A stretch of 64,000 nucleotides of DNA from Agrocybe praecox (GCA_964017145.1 OZ024848.1:2368501-2432500); one strand, 5' to 3'. Shown: positions 23,809 through 36,540, counted from the stretch's first letter. Program-made: numbers and translations. The notes: generated by a model from the letters alone, not told the origin.

Positions 23809-25462
23809 TTACAATAAATTAAAGGAAAACAAGCCATCCCTGTTTAGACGCCGGCCATAGGTTGACCCATGGACGACTATCCTATACCCAGCATCTGAAG
23901 TGCCGTCGCTCTTGTACGAGGTGATTGCGTCATGGACAATCTCAGAAACATCGCCCTTTGAAATCGGATCATGCTTAAAATGATGAAAATCACTGTAGTC
24001 CTCACTAGGTCGAACTAGTTCGGCTTGGTAAATCGTTAATTGTTCAAGGAGAGGAATTGAATTTGCGTATTCAATAAGGGACCCCTAAAAAATCGTACTA
24101 AATTAGTCTGGCTGTGTAATAGAAGCAACATAGACTTACGATCATTGCGTTGACTTCTTGAACGCTCTCTTCAACATCTTCTGTGGAAATGGTCACACCG
24201 AAGTCCGTGAGATGTGGACAGAGCGCGAGTTTCTTTGCGATAGCATCGGGTAACGGCCACATCCAAGTGCGTGACTCGTGAGGATGAGCCATGATATTGA
24301 CCTCGTCGAGTGTGCGTCCATGGTGTTCAATCAATGATTCCATGAAGGCTTCAGGAGTCGCCGTATTTTCTCCGTCATTTGACGCCACCCCTATTCGCAA
24401 CTTACGCAAGCCCGCGAACGATTCCAAGTATTTCACAAACGTTCCTTCCAGGGAAGAGTCTGTTGAGATACTGGTGAGCCGGATATTTTGTTCCTGCAGA
24501 ATACTCCAGATATCTAAGCAAGGGAGCCGTTGCTCAGGAGCTCCTCGCTGTCCATCCGCCAGGTTATTGAACAGCGCGAAAGACTTGAGTTGTCGAAGAT
24601 GCCGTTCGGCAATTAAGGAAAAGGCAGAAGACGCCACCGTGCCACCGAAGATGCCGAGATATTCGAGAGGTAAGGTATCTTCCATGTCGTAATTTACAAT
24701 ACTGAAAACAGAGGAGAGATCAATAGGATCAGTCCTTGAAACGAGTTCCAGTTGCATTATGTTCGGTGATTCCGATATAAGCTTGGCTAGTCCATATTGT
24801 AGAGCATCTCGCGCGACTGGAAAGGACCCTCTGTAGTCCACTGAAAGTCGAGAAATATCCAAAAGCAAGCCTATACTAGGCGTGACTGCGTCTTCAGATA
24901 TGGTGACGATTAACTCCTTTGGCTTTATCGCGCGTAACGCGTCGATGATTGGATACTGCACCCATGGAGGTTCATCGTGTATATCGCGTATCTTCCATCT
25001 ATATTTTGAACATTAGCGAGGGTTTCCGCACATAAAAAGTGAATACATACATCGCCCTTTGCACTTTACTGCAAGACTCTATAGAAGGCCTGATTTGGTC
25101 ACCCAGCTGGAATATCTCCTCCGGGAAAAACTTTCTTTCAGCAATTGAATCGAAGCACCCGCCTAAGTCAATTATAAGGGAACGAGCATGAAAGCTAGCC
25201 AGACGTCCATTCTCTGACGAGAAAGAGTTTAACTGAGTTACTGTATTTTCTCCCAAGGCGATGTTTCGTAACAGAATTGGTTGGACTATCTGTCGAAATT
25301 GGCGCGAGACGAGGCATAGATTTCGAAGAGATGGCGGGCCCGGGACGTGAGTGCACTGTGAATATATGAGCGTGTAAGAACATATTTATCCACACATGCG
25401 CGAGTACGTACCCATGAAACAATCTCGTATATGAGTTCTACTGGAAGGTGTGGAACAGTCAT
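23809..25462 (-). CDS. F-box protein with divergent leucine-rich C-terminal part
   Basis: Start MTVPHLPVELIYEIVSW at 25462. Splicing removes a 5' intron (GTACGTAC...TTCACAG) and joins it to PPSLRNLCLVSRQFRQIVQP, giving a full F-box: LPxEL, then LCLVSRxFRxIVxPxLxRNI. F-boxes bind Skp1 in SCF ubiquitin ligases. The rest is a long irregular leucine-rich region (for example LEYLGIFGG, LRQLKSFALFNN, LRKLRIGV, LTDFGVTIS) typical of expanded basidiomycete F-box families. The last exon, past an intron near 24090-24140, ends RRLNRDGLFSFNLL at 23809. Target unknown. Confidence 0.8.
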
Positions 25463-26722
25463 GGAGTCAACGAAGAAAAATGTTGAGGAAAGGCGAGGAA
25501 AGAGCGGCACAGAAGAACTAAGAGGAACTTGCTCGGAGGTTTAATGGCGGGTTTTATAGAAACCTAAAGCTCACAGCGATCAATTGTTTAGATCGAGGCC
25601 GGTTGTTTCCTAAGGCTCCTATAACCGGAAATGCCTACAGTTCTATTGATAACGACCATTGGAGCTAACCCAGCAAACGACCCGTGTGATTGCACGTGTT
25701 CTCCTTCGAGATTGTAGAGTAACCCTGGCTCGTTCCGCCATCTCGACCCTCATACAATAGCATGACTCCACTTAAACCAAAAGAATTGCGCGCAAAAATA
25801 AAGTTGCGCGATTTTGGGTAAATCGCGCAACTTTCCTGGCCACGCACACCTTCAGGGACAATTTTGACTTGACCATATTTGGACTTAATTTGTCCCTAAC
25901 GTTGCGAGGAAAGGGTAAAAATCTCAATGAGCTATGGGCGGGAATTTTACCCTAAATGACCACTGCTAGGACCAGCTAACCGCCGATTAGGTTCTTCCGC
26001 AGTAAGCTTCAATTTTGCGCTAGGGGTGCCGCTAGAACCTCAGTGCTGCTTCAATGATTTTACCCTTCACTGCGCGATTGGTATGTCAACCGGACTCAAC
26101 CACTCTCATCTGGAGACTGTTACCGTGTGGGTAAGTACCACACAGAGAGAGATCTAAATCAGGTGAAATTATATAAACGAAGCATGGAGTTCTATAAATA
26201 GATCCAGCTTCTTCCACTGTTGAGGCTAAATATAAAATCCTTTCTATACAGGCGCCTATGGGGCAAATACCGCTCACAATACCAATTCTGAAGGGAGACT
26301 CTTTTATCTATCCCGCCAACGTGGCTGAATGCACACGTATCAGGACAAAGCGAGGAGTCAGGGAAACTGGATTATAATTAGCTTCAAGTTAGACGCATTT
26401 GGAGACCTCTTGACGCAACATATTTTGATTACTGGTAGCATGCCATTATTTCATAAAGCAAAGGTGAAGTAACAACAAGTCGGATGCTCGTTGTACATTT
26501 GATGTACATCATATTTTACTCGTGCACTATGTATGAGTGATGAATGTATAAAAATATGGTAACCTTTAATTTTAAATGACATATCTCGCGAGAGCGAAAA
26601 TAAGTTTCCAGTGATTTAAAAATGTTCTGACAAGCTATTAAATAAAGAATCTGTAAATGTCTGTGGGCGCTGGTAGATAGTAGCAACGAACGGTATATAG
26701 CTAAAATTATTGCCTTGTTTAT
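25463..26722. other. Intergenic spacer with perfect hairpin
   Basis: No gene found. The spacer is bounded by the F-box promoter and the 3' end of the oxidase gene. Its one clear structure is the hairpin at 25800-25834. Short frames here lack coding character. Confidence 0.5.
25800..25834. repeat. Perfect 15-bp inverted repeat with 5-nt loop
   Basis: AAAGTTGCGCGATTT, loop TGGGT, then AAATCGCGCAACTTT. The stem is perfect and centred on GCGCG. A related TTGCGCGCAA word lies just upstream (25786-25795). It could be a binding site for a dimeric protein or the core of a small element. No long U-tract follows, so it is not a bacterial-style terminator. Confidence 0.85.
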
Positions 26723-29221
26723 TTATATCTTGTAAGATTGTCCTCCCGTTCGCGCGTACGGGTCTGCATCTTCTCTTCCCCCAAGAGAGTCCGTGTATGG
26801 GCTCAGGTTGTGTGTGCTAGCGTTCCACACCTCGCTATGGCTACTTTGCTGCAGAGGGACGAACGAGCTTGAATCAGAGCCCCTGTACCCCCCAGCAGCG
26901 AAGGTATTATTCCCAAATGCGCTCGTTCTCTGGGCCATAGGGTATGACGACGTCGCAGCTGCTCGTGATGCTCGTCGTCTCCTAATCACTATAAGCCAGC
27001 CTACAAATATAATGACAGCTAAAACGATTCCTATGCTGCCAATAATCACGCCGGTATGGGAGGTTGACTTCTTCCCAGAGTTTGACCCATTAGATCCCGA
27101 ATTGCTCCCACCCGTGGTACCGTTGCCCTGCGAGGATGCCGTGCCGCCTACGGAGTCCAAACGCACGCTGGCAGGAAGCACGCTCGCGGCATTTTTAGGT
27201 TGCGGTTCGATTTTTCCGCTGCCGACGATGAGGTACGTCCCATTACTCGGGATGCCTTTGATATTGACAAATAGGAATGCGGGTCCAGGTTGGAAAAGGT
27301 TCGGGTTTGGAGGTAGTTGAGATACGTGCAGTGTGATTGAACCATTCGCGTTGACAGTATATGAGTTGTTAAGTTGCAATAACCGTTGACCCATGTTCAT
27401 AGCGTGTGTTGTGAAACCTCCCCGCGTGATGACGACGGTCGTATTATCTGCAGCGTCATTAGCAAGGCCAGAATAGGAACTGGCAGGGATTATGATGTCA
27501 AATGGATCACCACCGTATGACAATATCTTCGGCACGCCAGCAGGAACAGGGCGCACAGGGGCAGAGAAGTACGGCGGATAGAATATCTCAGCTTGGTATT
27601 GCGTTGGGAAAAAGGTCGTCATATTGACATCATAATTAGGATTTGACCCTGCTATGAGAATTGATGCGTCTGGGAGGAGAATAGCTGAGGAATGGTACAT
27701 CCTTGCAATCTTCGATGCAGACAGTCCTTTGTTAGACCAACGACTCCCCTTAGGAGCATTAGGATCGTATATTGCTGGTGTGAGGACAGGTCCTGCCGCC
27801 AAAGACTCCCAGAATGGCAATTGATTTTGGTCGGGAGTCGTCAAAGTTCCAGTGTTCGTAAATCCAGCAGTACCATTCAACGCTCCGTTCACCACGAACA
27901 TCTGACCTGTAGGCAAAATAATGAACTGTCCCATCGTCCTTCCCTCGAGCATGTCATCATCTTGAGAGTAGGCTGGAGCGGATCCATCTTGAGGCTCGGG
28001 AGTTATTCGCTGACAATCTTGAGAGGCCGGGATATTCCATGTGTCAGCGTAAGGATGAGTATAATCACCAAACTGATATTCGCTCATAGAAGATCCTCCG
28101 CAAAAGAGAATGGTCGGAGTATAATTATTTGCAGGGGTCAGAGGCAACATAGCCGTCGCGCCAGACGCCGGATAAACACGGACCACGCCATTGGGCATAT
28201 TGGGAAGAGGGGTCTCTTGGTTAGCGTTATGGTCCCATAAAACTGAATGGCCCGATCTATTAGCTGCCTGGTTACTGTTATACTTGGTTACATTACTCAC
28301 TCGAAGATAAATTCGTTTGCACGAACATCTTCCCTGACGGCATCAAAAAAGTGTGCGCATATGCGTTAAGACCGGAAGTATCGATTAAAAACTGGAAAAT
28401 CTGAGGCGGGTCCGGCCTAGGGGGGTAGTACTCGTAAGTATATTCTGCGCCTTTATTGCCAGCTGGATCTGTGTTTGGGTAATTTCGATTGATGTATCCA
28501 CCTCCCACAAACCCGCCAATAATTACGATATTTCCATCCCCGTCTGCCTCTGCTGCCGAATACCATCGCCTTTTCTGCATGGCGAGAACAGTCGGATCGT
28601 CAAACCACTGGCATTCTGGAGAACCAAAATTGTCAGAGTCCGTACACGGACTTAGCACCCTGATAGCTCTCGACCCATCGACGTCTCCATACGTAGAATC
28701 CCATATAGCCTGGTTGTTTTGATCAATCTGGGATCCTTTCGCCCCTCCAGGACCCACAGCTGAGTTCCCACCGAAAAGCACATATGAACCGTTGGGAAGA
28801 TGGAACCCCGAAGCACAAAATGAATTTGTACGGACATCCATAACAGTTGACTGGCGGGTGTCTAAGTCCCTGAAAGTTCAACGCGCAAATGGTTTTTAGC
28901 AAGTGACAGAGGAATCAAGAGATTGATTGATACTTACCATACGGCGCCCCATGCTGGATGACCATTGATCTGTTCGCCGTTTCCTTCAGCTTTATCAAGT
29001 GTGTATACCTTTTTATCATTTCCAACGAACATCTGCTCTCACAGCGTGCGTCATCGAGTGGATAAGAGCCAACTCAAGAGACGCGGACTCACCATCATTA
29101 CGCTGATTAAAGTATTTCCTCCATCAGCAAACGTGCCAGCCGATGCTGCATAGGAAAGTAAAGGAGTGGAGAGTAGAAGAATAAAAGAAAGTGGGGAGAA
29201 AAGCATGCTGGAATTTCCCAT
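26723..29221 (-). CDS. Copper radical oxidase (glyoxal oxidase-like), secreted with C-terminal membrane anchor
   Basis: Oxidises aldehydes or alcohols with O2, giving H2O2, which can feed ligninolytic peroxidases. Start MGNSSMLFSPLSF at 29221 gives a signal peptide (LLLSTPLLSYAASA). Ligands match the glyoxal oxidase family: Cys in RTNSFCASG and Tyr in EYTYEYYPPR (Cys-Tyr cofactor), Tyr-His in ARMYHSSAILLPD, and His in FTTHAMNMGQR. Family blocks VRVYPASGATAMLPL and CGGSS are present. A Gly/Ser/Asn-rich linker leads to a transmembrane helix (GVIIGSIGIVLAVIIFVGWLIVI) with RRRR after it, then about 75 cytosolic residues. The protein is therefore a surface-anchored member rather than a free enzyme. 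Introns lie near 28270-28305, 28875-28935 and 29030-29090. The first of these has an unresolved phase. Confidence 0.9.
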
Positions 29222-29492
29222 CGACAAAGAGGGAGGAGGAAAAGGAAAGAAAATCGGAGTAATGATGGGGGATTTTCTTGTCAACATATATATTGCTCTC
29301 GCGCTTGACGGGGACAATATGTATCCCTCAATCTAAAAATAGTCAGAGAGGCGGTTCATATCAAATATGATGACAGACTGTGGGACGCGTACCTAGATAT
29401 TCAATGCTGTGAAGGTATGGAATATCATAAAGAAACGTTCGCGGTCGTAAGTTATATATCGAACTTCGAAGGATGGTGGGTCCATTCGTGGC
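29222..29492. other. Promoter-side spacer of the oxidase gene
   Basis: Contains ACATATATATTG at about 29284-29295, a possible TATA region for the oxidase gene. Nothing else is recognised. Confidence 0.4.
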
Positions 29493-29790
29493 TCAACTAT
29501 GTCTCCAAAGGATGTTAAAACGTGGTGTTGTGCTTCTGAGTCCATCGGGCATGAGAACATACCTAAGTTTCGCAAATACCCATATGATACGGAAGCTTAC
29601 TGACCTGATACATTTCTCCCTTCGTCTGACTAAGTATCTGTGTTAGCATACCACACTTTGCAAAGGTGAGAAACATGCTTAAGAAATAAATCGAATACAT
29701 ACTGAAGTTCGGGCTCCACCTCTCTCTTCAGACCCACGGCCTTTTCAACAGTTCTTGGAACTATAACCTTGTTTCCGGAAGCCTGTCTTT
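29493..29790 (-). CDS. Possible small spliced gene of unknown function
   Basis: Three short exons can be chained in one frame on the minus strand: ASGNKVIVPRTVEKAVG onward through EVEPELQ, then YLVRRREKCIR, then YVLMPDGLRSTTPRFNILW to a stop at 29493. Junctions have GT-AG borders. No start codon or 5' exon was fixed and no family is recognised. It may be a gene remnant. Confidence 0.3.
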
Positions 29791-30284
29791 GTTCGCATTA
29801 CGGTTTTAGATTGCGTAGCTGAAAAATGTATATCAACAAGGAAAGTAAGAAGTGCTGCACGTCCTGTGAGGTGGTGTTGAAAGAAAGACGAAGCAATTGA
29901 AATGCGCTGACAACTAACAAAGCTTAGCAAACGTTTTCATTGTGTTAGTGGACAAACGAGTCACAAGTGGGGCTAAGGCCTATAGGGAAAGGGAGAAATA
30001 TCACACCGTGCACGGCACTTTTGTTTGCACTGTGCATACCACACAAAAGGCCCCCGTTCATCAGCACATATCCATTTCACAGAGCACGTGCTCTTTCAGA
30101 TACTGAAAAATGCAATTTAATCTTATTGCGTTTTTTCCATTTATATAAATCACTAAAAATATGTCTTTGTATCATTCGAGAACAGCTATGATATACCTGT
30201 ATTATATTCTTAATTATCTCTATTTTTTAGTGAATAAAACGGATCCCTACATAGTCATAATTCTCGACGCTCACTATACCTGAG

Positions 30285-30500
30285 GGATGGAACCTTTCTA
30301 GTACTTGTATATAGGTACTAGAAGCTTAGCTAGTATTTATATACAGTGTAGTACCAATGACTATTTGGGCTCAGACCCACTTTACGACCTAGTATCTTCG
30401 TACTAGATACACACATCCCACCCTGTATATAAATACAAGGTTGCTCGCGTGACTAGCACAGCAATACTTTCGCTAGTACGCAAATACAAGGCGTGGCAGG
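30285..30500. repeat. Outlying degenerate motif copies at left side of the large element
   Basis: Contains CTAGTACTTGTATATAGG, CTAGTATTTATATACAGTG, CTAGTATCTTCGTACTAG, CTGTATATAAATACAAGG and CTAGTACGCAAATACAAGG. The same half-site is more diverged here than in the main array. Confidence 0.7.
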
Positions 30501-30879
30501 TGTCTATATGTATGCCGGAAATCCTATTTCTTCGGAACTATTACCACCTCCAAATATACATCCAAATAGGCGACGCAAATTTAATCTCCGCCCTCGCTGT
30601 ATGATCTGCCGAGAGTATACTTAATTGTTCTGCTATTTCACGGATCTTTCTATGCGCTGTACTCCATATAATCAAATAAGTGTGTGTATATAGTTGGGGT
30701 TGGCCACTGTGTAATATCGTTTCCCCCCCCATATCTGCAGCCGCACAGGGAACTGGTTCACACGGCAGTGAGAGGCCGCGGCAAAGTACTCGGCTAGATC
30801 TGCTGCGTGCGTTGTACTACGTACAAGAATGTGATTTAAATATAATATCTACATACAATATGCGCTCTACCTGGAGCCT

Positions 30880-31860
30880 TGTAGATAAATACTAGATCAC
30901 AGCCTAGTATTTACATACAAGGTGCGCTCTATCACGAGCCTTGTAGATAAATACTAGCTGACGGTCTAGTATCTACATACGAGGTGTGCTCCATCACGAG
31001 CCTCGTAGTAAGTGAATATGCGCTCTGCCTTGAGCCTTGTAAATAAATACTAGATCACAGTCTAGTATCTATATACAAGGTGCGCTCTATCACGAGCCTT
31101 GTAGATAAATACTAGGCCGTGAGCTAGTATCTACATACAAGGTGCGCTCTATTACGGGCCTTGTAGATAAATACTAGATCACAGTCTAGTATCTACATAC
31201 AAGGTGCGCTCTATCACGAGCCTTGTAGATAAATACTAGGCCGTGAGCTAGTATCTACATACAAGGTGCGCTCTATCACGGGCCTCGTAAGTGAGTACGT
31301 GCTCTTCCTGGAGCCTTGTAAATAAATACTAGATCACAGTCTAGTATCTACATACAAGGTGCGCTCTGTTGCGAGACTTGTAGATAAATACTAGATCACA
31401 GTCTAGTATCTACATACAAGGTGCGCTCTGTTGCGAGCCTTGTAGATAAATACTAGACTGTGAGCTAGTACCTGTGTACAAGGGACTCGGGTCCAGCACA
31501 CCTTGTATGTAGATACTAGCTCACAGCCTAGTATTAATCTACAAGGCTCGCAGCAGAGCGCACCTTGTATGTAGATACTAGACTGTGATCTAGTATTTAT
31601 TTACAAGGCTCCAGGAAGAGCACGTACTCACTTACGAGGCCCGTGATAGAGCGCACCTTGTATGTAGATACTAGACTGTGACCTAGTATTTATCTACAAG
31701 GCTCGCAACAGAGCGCACCTTGTATGTAGATACTAGACTGTGACCTAGTATTTATCTACAAGGCTCGCAACAGAGCGCACCTTGTATATAGATACTAGAC
31801 TGTGATAGAACATCCTAGTATCTACATACAAGGTGCGCTGTTCCCGCGTACCTTGTACAT
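30880..31860. repeat. Main array of about 14 palindromic 46-bp units
   Basis: Each unit is CCTTGTAGATAAATACTAG, an 8-nt centre (often ATCACAGT or ACTGTGAG), then CTAGTATCTACATACAAGG. It is followed by a spacer like TGCGCTCTATCACGAG, giving a period of about 62 bp. Units run one way to about 31485, then in inverted order to about 31860. This makes a larger palindrome at 31265-31657, with one extra unit in the left arm. Copies differ by only a few bases. The array ends just before the gene at 31947. Confidence 0.9.
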
Positions 31861-31946
31861 AAATACTACGTATATTCCTAGTACAAAAATACAATGCATT
31901 TATATATATATATGCGTATTTACGTTTTCATTTACCGCTCCCATTC

Positions 31947-32628
31947 ATGCCACCTTCAACACCACTTCGGCGCTCCCCTCGAAACCTATATCCCAAGCTC
32001 CCCCGCCGTTCTCCACGGTTTTCCAAAAAAAAACCCTCCGCTGTCTCTGCCCATCTTTCCACACCTCGCAAACGCCGACGTCGTAGATCCCAAAAGCAGT
32101 CTAGAGTTCTACAGCCTAGACCATTCCCGTCTCCTTCTCCCCTTGGAGAACATCCTTTGAACGACTCTATTTGTGGGAATCCTGCCTGCGCAAACAACAT
32201 TTGCACGGATATTTCTGGTCTCTCATTGGTGGTATATTACGGAGTAAGTCTCACACATACCTATCAAATTAATTCTCTTTTCAGTAACATATAATTTTAA
32301 TTGATAGACGTCAACTCCTTCCTATTCCGAAAGATGGGTATGTCGTCCTAGACAACCAGACAATATGTGGCGACTGCTCGACGACCTTCACTTTTACCAC
32401 ATCATCAACTTCGCCAACACCCGCTTCCTTCGCTACACTCCATATGTGGAAGAAGGATGGGTTCCCTTCGATGCAGACGATAAATTTCTCAGCGTCAAAG
32501 GGGAGATGATGATTATTCGGGACATTAATTTGACGGAGGGCGATTGCCTTGGTCTGGCAGCGAAGGTTCGACGGGTACATAAACAAGTGATCATGACGGA
32601 TGTACCTGTACCTAACCGATTTAGATAA
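31947..32628 (+). CDS. Unknown protein of the large element (basic N-terminus)
   Basis: Two exons (31947-32243, 32308-32628) encode 205 residues. The N-terminus is strongly basic and proline-rich (RRSPRNLYPKLPRRSPRFSKKK, here cited in part, then RKRRRRRSQK), so nuclear entry or nucleic-acid binding is likely. A short CGNPACANNIC segment could bind zinc. The second exon, TSTPSYSERWVCRPRQPDN and onward to NRFR, has no family I recognise. The motif array ends just upstream and further motif copies follow its stop. It is the leftmost gene of the element and points right. Confidence 0.55.
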
Positions 32629-32739
32629 TATGACTGCATCGTGTACTTGGTCTATGGGAATATATGTGCCCTGATGTGTTGTGACTCTTTTTTTGGCTAA
32701 TGTGAGGACAACACTAGTAATATTTATAAGTTGCGTAAG

Positions 32740-33060
32740 CGCTTAGTATATTTACACAACACAATCAATCTTCCTAGTACGTAATTACAAGGTAATGTTG
32801 CCTTCATTAGATGTCATTCTCTGATTCCATACAGTCGGCATTGATATATTTCTGAGTAGTAAGCGGTCATCTAGTATACTTATACAGCTTCATTCTACAT
32901 AGTCCTTGGCTGCACAGCCATCTAGTAAATCCATACAATGATCGGTAAAGAAGCCTTCATCGTAATTAGGCATCTAGTAAATCCATACAATGATCAGCAA
33001 AGAAGCCTAAGGTCGCACAGCCATCTAGTATATTTATACTACAGGTCTTATATCTATTTT
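32740..33060. repeat. Motif variants CTAGTAAATCCATACAATG between element genes
   Basis: Includes two near-identical direct copies of a stretch of about 60 bp around CATCTAGTAAATCCATACAA (near 32919 and 32970), plus CTAGTATACTTATACAGC, CTAGTACGTAATTACAAGG and CTAGTATATTTATACTAC. It lies in the spacer between converging element genes. Confidence 0.75.
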
Positions 33061-33120
33061 TGGAGCGTCAATCTATTTCAATATACCGCAAGATTATATA
33101 CACTGTGAGAGACAACAAAA

Positions 33121-35859
33121 CTACTTATTACCACGGCCAAAAGCATCCTCTGCAACACGTTGGACAGGAAAGCGGTTTGAGAAGTAATTCTCAGCATAAA
33201 GCTGATCCAAATCACGACCCAATAATTCCTCCATAATAAAGACAATGATCGCACGCCATCGAGGATCAAGACACTCAGTATCACGAAGATAGTGCCGAGT
33301 GAATGCGAGAGCCGGGTTAGTTGAAACTGCCGAACCGAACTTGAACCATATCATGTCCCAACAGGCATGGTTCTCGAAACATCCACAATGGCAATGATGC
33401 TCCTTAGCGGGGCTCTCGAGATCCCTCTCATACGCCGATCCGTTGTGTTTATCGGCCTGGTCTGGTTTTGAAGCGGACTTCCCTCTGTGAATGTGGTGAT
33501 AGCGACATTTGACAGTAGGTGATTTATCGCCGGATGTCAACACACGGAGCGTAAGCGCCTTACTGATAGTGACAATTGACGGACAGAAAGATTGAACCTC
33601 GCGCGCGCATCGAAGCGTGGTGGCGTCGAACTTGTTTAATGCCGCTTGGATTTCTTCGGGATCACCTTCCTTGATGGCCTCCTTGTACGCATCTACTAGA
33701 TCATACGCGACACCTGATCACATGGAAACGAATTAGTATGATATTTCCAAAACAACATAATAAGAACTTACTGATCATTTCTGAGCGCTCCTCCGGATTA
33801 GTTACCCATTTACACTTGTGGGCGTTTACATCCTTCTTGGTAGTTGCCTTCCGGGAGTTGGTTGCTTCAAGTACCGAGATCTGAGTCTTGACCAGGGTTA
33901 CACGAGTCTGTAAATAGGAGAAGTTGGCGACTGTTCCTGCGACAATTTGCTCGGTCAAGGTGTCCCTGAGGCATCGCAGATCATCAAGTGACATCATGCC
34001 AATGTCACTGTGAATGGGGTGGAGCTTGGTAAGGGTCCTCAATGCGGCGTTCTCTTGTCGTTTGAGATCTTCGATGATCTTGTTCATCTCAGCATCGTGC
34101 CGGTGGAGTTCGTCACGCTTGGCTCGAGCGACATCCGAATCGAGTCGTTCTTCTCCGGGTCCGTCCCCCTGGTTGTATTGGATCGCAAGGATTGCCTTCT
34201 GCAAGGTTTCCTTCTGGAATATGGCATCGCTCGAGGCTTGCTGAAAGAAAAGGTACTCGCGTCGAGCCAGCCAAGCCTTGGGTTCCTCGCCTTGTTCCAT
34301 GTGCGCGGCCGCGGAGTTGTCGAAGACGTTCCTGTCGATGGGCTGATAGATAAAAACGTAGCGCAGTATTTCTTCCTTGGTTCTGAATGATAATGAATAT
34401 ATATTTGAGTAACACACTTATATAAATAAATAAAATATTTACTTACCTTTTGTCGTAGGGCTTTAAATCTATTTGGATCATGTCAAGGTTAAATTGCAGT
34501 CCCGGATTTTGCCAAGTCATGGGGTCGAAATCTCTACCGAACCTAGGCCATGTATATGTCAGAAACAATGTGATATGTAATATCCTGCGAACGTACTCTT
34601 GTTGCACATAATGTCCCATTACCGTCCCTTCCAGAGCTCCGGAATCGACAGTACTTCAAATTTCATTGATGAGCATGGTAAGGAGGACAATATATTGTAT
34701 GACTCACGTTTGCGACACATTATGATTGAAGGGTGGGTTTCCCCAAGAGAATAGATTATGCTCCACAGGGTGGCCGGAGCCTCCTGGGACTGTGTTGTGC
34801 ATAACCGTAGATACCTGCGGCTGTGGATCCACATTCATCGCAAATTCATTGGTAATCAATTGCGATGAGCGCTCAAAGCTATATTGTTCGAAGTTCAAGC
34901 ATAAGCGGCCCGGTACAAACAAGATTAAAATAGACGCACCTGTTAAAAATAGGTTGCTCAGTAGGAGCACACTTGTCGGCGTCCATGTCAACGTCTTTCT
35001 CTGCACATGTAGCTGAGTCAAGAACTGATTTGGTAGCTGATTTGGTAGCTGAGTCAAGGACTGGGTCGGAGATGGGCTTCAAAGAACTTGTTGGGCCTAA
35101 TGGTCTGTAAATCGTGCAGTAAACACGGCATCATTATCAATAAGATAAGATAAGATTAAGAATTAAATCGCTAACCCCTCTATGGTAGCGTCGCCCTCTA
35201 AACCCTTATCCACAGACGGTGCCCCACCTCCAACAATAGGGGATCTGCCAATGCCAAGTGAAGGCTATAAGAAACCGGAAGAACTTGATATCACGTCAAC
35301 CAGCAAACTCACCCATTCAACGCGTTCGCAGCATTCTTCTGCGTGTCGTTCGTGTGCAATGGGAGTTCTTGGGCAGTTCTGACAGATATTGTTACAAATT
35401 ATCAAGCTGCTGGCAGATATATAGTATGTAGAATAGCGATTACCTTTCAGATACGCCTTCATGCGTGCGATTTTGTTCTGAGTTCGTGTTTGGCATGGAA
35501 ACATCCATTGCCCGTGGTTCGGGCTCTGAGACCGGTGGACCGGGGAGTCAGAACCTTCTCGCATCGCTTTCAGCTTGTCCAAGGTCTTCTTCGAGTGATC
35601 TCGACGTCGGCGAACCGCCTCTTTAGCCTCTGTTCGACATCAATTGTCTGATCTATTTATAAAATAAAGTGATGTTCGTACCAGCATCCACATTCTTGAC
35701 TCCTTTATACTTCTGGACCCATTCACCCTGCGACGTGTTGTACTCGGCAGTCCACTGACTGACTAACGCAGCATCTGGTGATAAAAATACTTAGCTGCAT
35801 ATACACGTGGGAATCGCGCGGCACTGCATACGAGTTTTAACCCAATCAACAGAATCCAT
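33121..35859 (-). CDS. Unknown multi-domain protein of the large element (coiled coil plus cysteine-rich C-terminal region)
   Basis: Many short exons; start MDSVDWVKTHAALVSQW at 35859. Parts in order: QWTAEYNTSQGEWVQKYKGV; a basic segment EAKEAVRRRRDHSKKTLDKL; a Ser/Pro region; RFGRDFDPMTWQNPGLQFNL; then a long helical, probably coiled-coil part (RAKRDELHRHDAEMNKIIED, VTLVKTQISVLEATNSRKA). The C-terminal region has several Cys and His (CRYHHIHRGK, HHCHCGCFENHACWDMIWF) that look like a metal-binding cluster, then TNPALAFTRHYLRDTECLD and FIMEELLGRDLDQLYAENYF. The cysteine cluster fits proteins travelling with KDZ elements. Some junctions between 35400 and 34600 are unresolved. Function unknown. 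Confidence 0.55.
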
Positions 35860-36540
35860 GGAAATGCGACTGATTGCAAGGGAGTGGGCAATAAAAAGAG
35901 GGGGGGATTTTTGTTGTTGGAAATATACTAGGCTCGCTTTTCCAAGTCGTTATAAGTTACAAGAATTTCAAATGTAATGCAATGACCCCTATTTTTTGAT
36001 TTGCCCGATCTCTGTTTCTTATCTCTAATCTTAGAAATAAGCGGCGAGTTCGGCTTTATCCGTCGGACTTTGAAAATGTGTCGAATAAGCCTGTTGTAAT
36101 TTCAAAACCTAATACCCCTCGGGGGTCCAAGATTTTTGGCAGGGATAATCTACATATAAATTTAATACATTCTATAATGTTTATTTTAAAATTTGGTGTG
36201 TTCCTCCAACAGGGCAGTACAATTGAGCTCGACGAACACCTTATCCGGTAGCGGTTTCTATCAATAGCACGACGCGACGCGAGCAGTCACATGATTTTGG
36301 TTATAAATACCGATCACTCCCTCATCATTTTTAATATCAGTGCAAAGTGCAAACGAAGCTCGTGGTGATGTACATGATGGCCGACTGGCATAGTGAATCA
36401 TCATTTAGTATCAAGCTCCGGTAGATCTGAATTCAACAATCTTGAGTGACTATATGCACATCTACGCAACCATATGCTACAATTATATATATACATGCAT
36501 AAAATCTAAGAATAGTGCATTGCCACTTCGCCGCATTTCT
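35860..36540. other. Divergent spacer between two element genes
   Basis: AT-rich intergenic DNA between diverging genes. It contains CACGACGCGACGCGAGCAGTC near 36270 (read in parts), resembling the ACGCGACGCGACT block near 23300. No gene. Confidence 0.45.

Noticed and set aside
30880..31860. CRISPR-like array
   Set aside because: Spacers are also repeated, units are palindromic and the host is a eukaryote. This is a transposon-type repeat.
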